The notes beneath the pieces were generated by a model, which saw only the letters and a list, made by a program, of their open reading frames with translations, had not been told where the DNA came from and searched no databases. Source: Polynucleobacter sp. JS-JIR-II-b4 (GTDB lineage: Bacteria > Pseudomonadota > Gammaproteobacteria > Burkholderiales > Burkholderiaceae). Taken from it: a DNA stretch of 64,000 bases. This document shows, one piece after another, positions 59,049-64,000 of this stretch (positions are counted from its first letter, which is position 1; each line of letters opens with the position of its first letter). Both the position numbers and the translations under genes were made by a program. The stretch covers positions 1,798,001-1,862,000 of the forward strand of contig NZ_CP061306.1 in the NCBI RefSeq assembly GCF_018687815.1. Direction: 5' to 3'.

Positions 59049-61946
59049 ATGAATAACGAAATCAAGATCCGCGGTGCCCGCACCCACAACCTCAAAAACA
59101 TCAATCTAGACATCCCTAGAGAGAAACTCGTCGTCCTTACTGGCTTATCTGGCTCAGGCAAAAGCTCGTTGGCTTTTGACACTCTGTATGCAGAAGGTCA
59201 ACGTCGCTACGTGGAATCTCTCTCAGCCTATGCCCGTCAGTTTTTACAACTGATGGAAAAGCCAGATGTCGATACGATTGAAGGGCTGTCTCCAGCGATT
59301 TCGATTGAGCAAAAAGCAACCAGCCATAACCCTCGCTCTACCGTGGGTACCGTTACTGAAATTCACGATTACTTGCGTTTGTTATTTGCACGCGCAGGCA
59401 CGCCCCATTGCCCAGACCACAATCTACCTTTAGAAGCACAAAGCGTCTCTCAAATGGTCGATACCGTGTTGTCGATGCCTGAAGATACGAAGTTGATGAT
59501 TTTGGCTCCAGTAGTGAGTGAGCGCAAAGGTGAGTTTGTTGATCTCTTTCAAGACCTGCAGGCACAAGGCTTTGTACGATTCCGCATACGCTCTGGCGGT
59601 GGCACAGCAAACGTAGCAAAAGCAGAAATTTTTGAAGTTGATCAATTACCAACCCTCAAAAAGAACGATAAGCATTCGATTGAAGTGGTGGTTGATCGCA
59701 TTAAGGTACGCCCTGATATTCAGCAACGTCTTGCCGAATCTTTTGAAACAGCCTTACGTTTGGCTGATGGCAAAGCCATGATAGTCGATATGGATACTGG
59801 CAAAGAGATGATTTTCTCAAGCAAGTTTGCTTGCCCAGTTTGCTCATACTCCTTACAAGAATTAGAGCCTCGCCTCTTCTCATTTAATAACCCAATGGGC
59901 GCCTGCCCGTCCTGTGACGGCCTGGGTCACCAGTCTTTCTTTGATCCTAAGCGTATCGTTGCGCACCCTGATTTATCGCTCGCTTCTGGCGCCATTAAAG
60001 GCTGGGATCGTCGCAATCAGTTCTACTTCAAACTCCTTCAGACCCTGGCTAAGCATGGCGGCTTTGATGTGGAGAAGCCATTTGAGACGCTAAACAAAAA
60101 GCAGCAAGATTTGATTCTATTGGGATCTGGTGATGTCACCATTCCTTTCGAGTACATCAACGAGCGTGGCAAGAACAGCATTCGTGAACATGCCTTCGAA
60201 GGCATTGTTGCCAACTTTGAAAGACGCTATCGCGAAACCGACTCCATGACGGTTCGTGAAGAACTATCGCGTTATCAGAATGTACAAACCTGCCCAGAAT
60301 GTAACGGCAGCCGTTTGCGCAAAGAAGCGCGCTTTGTCAAAGTGGGTGAGAAGAAACAGTCTCGCGCGATTTACGAGATTAGCGCCCTCCCTCTCAAAGA
60401 AGCCAAAGAATATTTCGAGACCCTTGAGCTTAAGGGTGCCAAACGAGAAATTGCTGACAAGATCGTCAAAGAGATTGGCGCACGTCTTCGCTTCTTAAAT
60501 GACGTAGGCCTAGACTACCTTTCACTAGAGCGTAGTGCCGACACTCTTTCTGGTGGAGAAGCCCAACGTATTCGCCTGGCAAGCCAGATTGGCTCTGGCT
60601 TAACGGGAGTGATGTATGTATTGGATGAGCCATCTATTGGCCTGCATCAACGCGATAACGATCGCCTGATTGGCACCCTGAAGCACCTGCGTGATTTAGG
60701 TAATAGTGTTTTAGTCGTTGAGCATGACGAAGATATGATTCGCGCCTCTGACTGGGTGATTGATATCGGTCCTGGTGCTGGCGTTCATGGTGGCGAAGTA
60801 GTAGCTCAAGGCACACCTGCCGAAGTAGAAGCCAACCCGAATTCCTTAACTGGTGCCTACCTTGCCGGCCGTGAAGCAATTGCGGTTCCAGAAAAACGTA
60901 TTCCTGTAAATGATCGCTTTTTAGAAATCATTGGCGCGCGCGGCAATAACTTGCAATCTGTTCATGCAAAAATCCCCGTTGGTTTGTTAACTTGTGTGAC
61001 TGGTGTATCAGGCTCTGGTAAATCCACCTTAATTAATGACACCCTGCATCATGCTGTTGCTCAACACCTCTATGGTTCTAATGCAGAGCCTGCAGCACAC
61101 GATGCAATGAAGGGTCTAGAGCATTTCGATAAAGTAATTAGCGTTGACCAATCTCCTATTGGTAGAACGCCGCGCTCCAACCCTGCTACCTACACAGGAC
61201 TATTTACCCCGATTAGAGAACTCTTTGCTGGTGTTCCTGCATCACGTGAACGGGGCTATGAAGCCGGACGCTTCTCCTTCAACGTTAAGGGAGGTCGCTG
61301 TGACTCTTGCGAAGGTGATGGCGTTCTTAAAGTAGAAATGCACTTCTTGCCTGATGTTTATGTACCTTGTGATGTTTGTCATGGAAAGCGCTACAACCGT
61401 GAGACTTTAGATATTCGCTACAAGGGTAAGAATATTCATGAAGTACTCTCGATGACAATCGAACAAGCCCATGAGTTCTTTGAAGCGGTACCCGTTGTTA
61501 AGCGCAAACTCAAAACATTGCTGGACGTAGGCTTGGGCTATGTGAAGCTTGGACAAAGCGCAACCACCCTATCCGGCGGTGAAGCGCAACGCGTAAAACT
61601 CTCTCTTGAACTCTCCAAACGTGACACCGGCAGAACCTTATACATCTTGGACGAGCCAACTACTGGTTTGCATTTCCACGATATTCAGCTGTTACTAACT
61701 GTGATTCAAACACTCAAAAAACAAGGCAATACGATTGTCATCATTGAGCACAACCTTGATGTGATTAAGACTGCGGATTGGATTATTGACTTAGGGCCTA
61801 AGGGCGGCGCCGGTGGTGGGCAAATCATTGCTACTGGCACACCAGAAGACGTAGCGAAAAATGAATTGAGTTTTACAGGTCACTACTTAGCGCCTTTGCT
61901 AACTCGCAAAGCGCCTACTCCTGTAGCCAGCAAAAAGAAAAAGTAA
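59049..61946 (+). CDS. uvrA: UvrABC excision nuclease subunit A
   Basis: A 965-residue damage-recognition ATPase of nucleotide excision repair. Two ABC modules have Walker [10 protein letters not shown] (residues 32-40) and GVSGSGKST, signatures [11 protein letters not shown] and [11 protein letters not shown], and zinc-finger cysteines CPVC/CPSC and CDSC/CDVC. The 37-bp gap to the divergent MFS gene shows no LexA-like CTGT-N8-ACAG box. Confidence 0.97.
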   Translation: MNNEIKIRGARTHNLKNINLDIPREKLVVLTGLSGSGKSSLAFDTLYAEGQRRYVESLSAYARQFLQLMEKPDVDTIEGLSPAISIEQKATSHNPRSTVGTVTEIHDYLRLLFARAGTPHCPDHNLPLEAQSVSQMVDTVLSMPEDTKLMILAPVVSERKGEFVDLFQDLQAQGFVRFRIRSGGGTANVAKAEIFEVDQLPTLKKNDKHSIEVVVDRIKVRPDIQQRLAESFETALRLADGKAMIVDMDTGKEMIFSSKFACPVCSYSLQELEPRLFSFNNPMGACPSCDGLGHQSFFDPKRIVAHPDLSLASGAIKGWDRRNQFYFKLLQTLAKHGGFDVEKPFETLNKKQQDLILLGSGDVTIPFEYINERGKNSIREHAFEGIVANFERRYRETDSMTVREELSRYQNVQTCPECNGSRLRKEARFVKVGEKKQSRAIYEISALPLKEAKEYFETLELKGAKREIADKIVKEIGARLRFLNDVGLDYLSLERSADTLSGGEAQRIRLASQIGSGLTGVMYVLDEPSIGLHQRDNDRLIGTLKHLRDLGNSVLVVEHDEDMIRASDWVIDIGPGAGVHGGEVVAQGTPAEVEANPNSLTGAYLAGREAIAVPEKRIPVNDRFLEIIGARGNNLQSVHAKIPVGLLTCVTGVSGSGKSTLINDTLHHAVAQHLYGSNAEPAAHDAMKGLEHFDKVISVDQSPIGRTPRSNPATYTGLFTPIRELFAGVPASRERGYEAGRFSFNVKGGRCDSCEGDGVLKVEMHFLPDVYVPCDVCHGKRYNRETLDIRYKGKNIHEVLSMTIEQAHEFFEAVPVVKRKLKTLLDVGLGYVKLGQSATTLSGGEAQRVKLSLELSKRDTGRTLYILDEPTTGLHFHDIQLLLTVIQTLKKQGNTIVIIEHNLDVIKTADWIIDLGPKGGAGGGQIIATGTPEDVAKNELSFTGHYLAPLLTRKAPTPVASKKKK

Positions 61947-61960
61947 TACGTCAACAGATC

Positions 61961-63943
61961 TCAGAGTAATTTAGCTTCAGCCAAATCGGTTGCCTCTGAA
62001 TTGCCTGAGATCACCAAAATATCGTTGGCCTCAAGCTTAAGATCCGGAACGGGGTCCAACTTTACATAATCTGCGTTTCGGCCCTTACGACGTACTGCCT
62101 GAACATTGACGCCTTCTTTCTCTAAATTAAGCTCGCCAAGGGTTTTACCAATCGCTTTTGAATGGGGTAGCAGTGTAATGGCATGTAAGCGCCAAGATTC
62201 ATTGGAACCAAAGTCATCGTCTGCAGATCCGCGGAAGTAGCCCCTCAGCAAGCTATAACGCTCTTCCCTTGCTGTAGTGATGCGTCGCACTACCTTACGC
62301 ATTGGCACTCCCATGATCAATAGAACATGGGAGGCGATCATTAAGCTACCCTCAATTAACTCGGGTACCACTTCGGTAGCTCCGGCAGCCTGCAACTTGG
62401 CGATATCCGCATCATCTCTAGTACGCACCAATACCGTCATACCAGGACGTAAGCGCTCTACCTGACGCAACACTCGCATACTTGCTGCGGTATCGGCATA
62501 AGTAATCACAACTGCCTTTGCCCTTGAAAGACCAGCGGCTACTAAATAGTTTTCACGACTAGCGTCGCCATAAACCACATTATCTCCAGCAGCCGCAGCC
62601 TCTTTAACGCGATCAGGATCTAAATCCAAGGCAATGTATGGAATTTTTTCTTGATCAAGCATGCGGGCCAAACTTTGACCTGAACGACCGAAGCCACAAA
62701 TGACCACATGGTTTTCATTACGAACACTCTTGGAAGCAACACGAGTTAATGCAAGCGATTGCAGCAGCCATTCGTTACTGGAGAAACGCATTGCAATGCG
62801 GTCGCTGTATTCAATGAGGAATGGTGCGCAGAACATGGAGATCAACATTGCTGCCAATACTGCTTGACTCAAGGTGGGGTCAATTAAATCCAGGCCATCA
62901 ATTTGATTGAGTAACACGAAGCCGAATTCACCCGCTTGAGCTAAGCACAGTCCAGTTCTAATCGAGATTCCAGGGCTAGAGCCAAAGACCCGAGATAGCA
63001 AAGCAATAAGGCCAAACTTGAAGATGAGTGGGCCAACCAGCAAAACCAAAACCAATAACCACTGCTCACGAATGGCATTGAAATCCAGCAACATGCCAAT
63101 CGTCACAAAGAAGAGGCCAAGTAAAACGTCGCGAAACGGCTTGATATCCTCTTCCACTTGATGGCGATAAGGCGTCTCAGAAATCAACATGCCAGCTAAG
63201 AATGCACCAAGTGCTAGCGACAAACCAAAGTGCTCGGTAAGTGCCGCCATGCCCAAAACAATCAATAATAGATTGAGCATGAACAACTCTTGTGAGCGCA
63301 ACTTAGCAACCAACTTAAACCAATGACTCATCAAGCTTTGGCCAATGAAGAAAATCAATACCAAGGCAACGGTGATTTTGATGGACGCTGCAGTTAACGC
63401 AACGAACAAGTCAGAAGGATTTTTCCCGAGCGATGGTAATAGGATCAACAGGAAGACCACTGCTAAATCCTGGAACAACAAAATACCCACGACATTGCGG
63501 CCATGCTCTGCCTCTAATTCGGCGCGATCAGAAATCAGCTTGGTCACAATTGCGGTGGATGACATTGCCAGCGCACCACCTAAAGCGATCGCAGCATGCC
63601 AAGAGATGGGATAAATCCAATTCATTAGCAAACTAGCGGGGATTGCTAAAAGCATTGTCAGAATGACTTGACTGCCACCAAGGCCAAATACGATCGATCG
63701 CATTGCCCTTAATTTATGCAGGTTAAATTCCAAGCCAATCGAGAACATTAAGAAAACCACGCCAAATTCAGCCAAATACTTCACTGTGGCTGAATCATTC
63801 GCCAAGCCCAGGGCATTAGGCCCAATCAGCACGCCAATGGCCAAATAGCCCAAAATGGGGGGTAAGCCAAAATAGCGGAAAATAACCACTCCGGCCACAC
63901 CCGAGGCCAGGAGAATGAGAGTTAATTGAAGGACTGACGGCAT
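61961..63943 (-). CDS. CPA2 family cation:proton antiporter with RCK domain (KefB/KefC/YbaL-like)
   Basis: A 660-residue protein: about twelve membrane helices (1-385, with FGLPPILGYLAIGVLIGP and ALGGALAMSSTAIVTKL), an NAD-binding RCK/TrkA-N domain (about 410-530, VVICGFGRSGQSLARML) and a TrkA-C domain (about 575-655). Probably a K+ or Na+ efflux antiporter gated by nucleotide or thiol. Its start is 11 bp from the divergent kdsD-like start. Confidence 0.9.
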   Translation of the reverse strand: MPSVLQLTLILLASGVAGVVIFRYFGLPPILGYLAIGVLIGPNALGLANDSATVKYLAEFGVVFLMFSIGLEFNLHKLRAMRSIVFGLGGSQVILTMLLAIPASLLMNWIYPISWHAAIALGGALAMSSTAIVTKLISDRAELEAEHGRNVVGILLFQDLAVVFLLILLPSLGKNPSDLFVALTAASIKITVALVLIFFIGQSLMSHWFKLVAKLRSQELFMLNLLLIVLGMAALTEHFGLSLALGAFLAGMLISETPYRHQVEEDIKPFRDVLLGLFFVTIGMLLDFNAIREQWLLVLVLLVGPLIFKFGLIALLSRVFGSSPGISIRTGLCLAQAGEFGFVLLNQIDGLDLIDPTLSQAVLAAMLISMFCAPFLIEYSDRIAMRFSSNEWLLQSLALTRVASKSVRNENHVVICGFGRSGQSLARMLDQEKIPYIALDLDPDRVKEAAAAGDNVVYGDASRENYLVAAGLSRAKAVVITYADTAASMRVLRQVERLRPGMTVLVRTRDDADIAKLQAAGATEVVPELIEGSLMIASHVLLIMGVPMRKVVRRITTAREERYSLLRGYFRGSADDDFGSNESWRLHAITLLPHSKAIGKTLGELNLEKEGVNVQAVRRKGRNADYVKLDPVPDLKLEANDILVISGNSEATDLAEAKLL

Positions 63944-63954
63944 ATACTTACTCG

Positions 63955-64000
63955 ATGATAGCTAAGACTCGTGAACGTACCCTAAAGCTTGCGCGCGACA
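63955..64000 (+). CDS. kdsD: Arabinose-5-phosphate isomerase (KdsD/KpsF-like), 5' end only
   Basis: Only 15 codons remain in the window: ATG 63955, translation MIAKTRERTLKLARD. This matches the usual KdsD/KpsF-type start in Burkholderiales, where the isomerase gene lies next to a CPA2 antiporter gene. It would start the Kdo branch of LPS synthesis. Assignment rests on a short N-terminus and context, so confidence is limited. Confidence 0.5.
   Translation, partial: MIAKTRERTLKLARD

Noticed and set aside
1..64000. tRNA genes, IS elements, CRISPR arrays, prophage remnants
   Set aside because: No cloverleaf, transposase, repeat-spacer or integrase signs were seen; intergenic spaces are short and genes are ordinary core genes.

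Overview
This is a gene-dense stretch of core chromosome from a betaproteobacterium. Gene order (tyrS / anmK / erpA / argC / rpsI / rplM; lptD-surA-pdxA-rsmA; miaB-ybeY-corC-lnt-glyQ-glyS-gmhB-plsC; ssb / MFS / uvrA; ubiE, ubiJ, ubiB), protein sequences and moderate GC content all suggest Burkholderiales, most likely Burkholderiaceae of the Polynucleobacter type. That assignment comes from recognised families and order, not from a search. I see no insertion sequence, prophage, CRISPR array, tRNA or rRNA gene. About 62 protein genes fill nearly all of the window, and two sites are best explained as RNA genes.

Layout. 1-9.5 kb: a partial TRIC-type channel gene, a zeta-class GST (maleylacetoacetate isomerase type), an AEC transporter, a gamma-carbonic anhydrase, an ammonium transporter with an NtrC-like site upstream, a Rap1a-like secreted protein and a glycine-zipper lipoprotein, an OsmC protein, a rhodanese, a Na+/H+ antiporter family protein, then miaB-ybeY-corC. 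9.5-15.5 kb: lnt, glyQ, glyS, gmhB, plsC. 15.5-21.2 kb (minus strand): rsmA, pdxA, surA, lptD, the classic outer-membrane biogenesis cluster. 21.3-25.5 kb: amgK-murU (peptidoglycan sugar recycling), pepP and a ubiH-like hydroxylase. 25.7-30.9 kb: dusB-fis, purH, ruvCAB. 30.9-35.8 kb: tyrS, anmK, erpA, argC, rpsI, rplM.

35.8-37 kb is the main non-coding part. It holds a strongly predicted and apparently unannotated small RNA gene on the minus strand (near-consensus promoter, three hairpins, strong terminator, adjacent FNR/CRP-like palindrome) and the RNase P RNA gene rnpB, with a small OsmC-family gene between them. 37-57 kb, mostly minus strand: pyrC, glycerate 2-kinase, an Atm1-type ABC exporter, nudB, aspS, a DUF502 protein, ubiB, a UbiJ-like protein, a Tim44-like protein, ubiE, a DUF971 protein and a 1279-residue FAD/Fe-S oxidoreductase; then on the plus strand ilvA, a 5'-nucleotidase and queF, and a secreted protein of unknown function on the minus strand. 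57-64 kb: ssb, an MFS transporter, uvrA, a CPA2 (KefB/C-type) antiporter and the first codons of a kdsD-like gene.

Functional themes. Cell-envelope genes recur: LptD/SurA, GmhB and KdsD (LPS), Lnt, PlsC, AmgK/MurU/AnmK. The last three together give the MurNAc-salvage route to UDP-MurNAc. Ubiquinone genes also recur (UbiH-like, UbiE, UbiB, UbiJ-like). Many genes are tightly packed, with TAATG or ATGA junctions that imply translational coupling. No large novel gene system is visible. The most interesting candidate for something undescribed is the small RNA at about 35958-36059.
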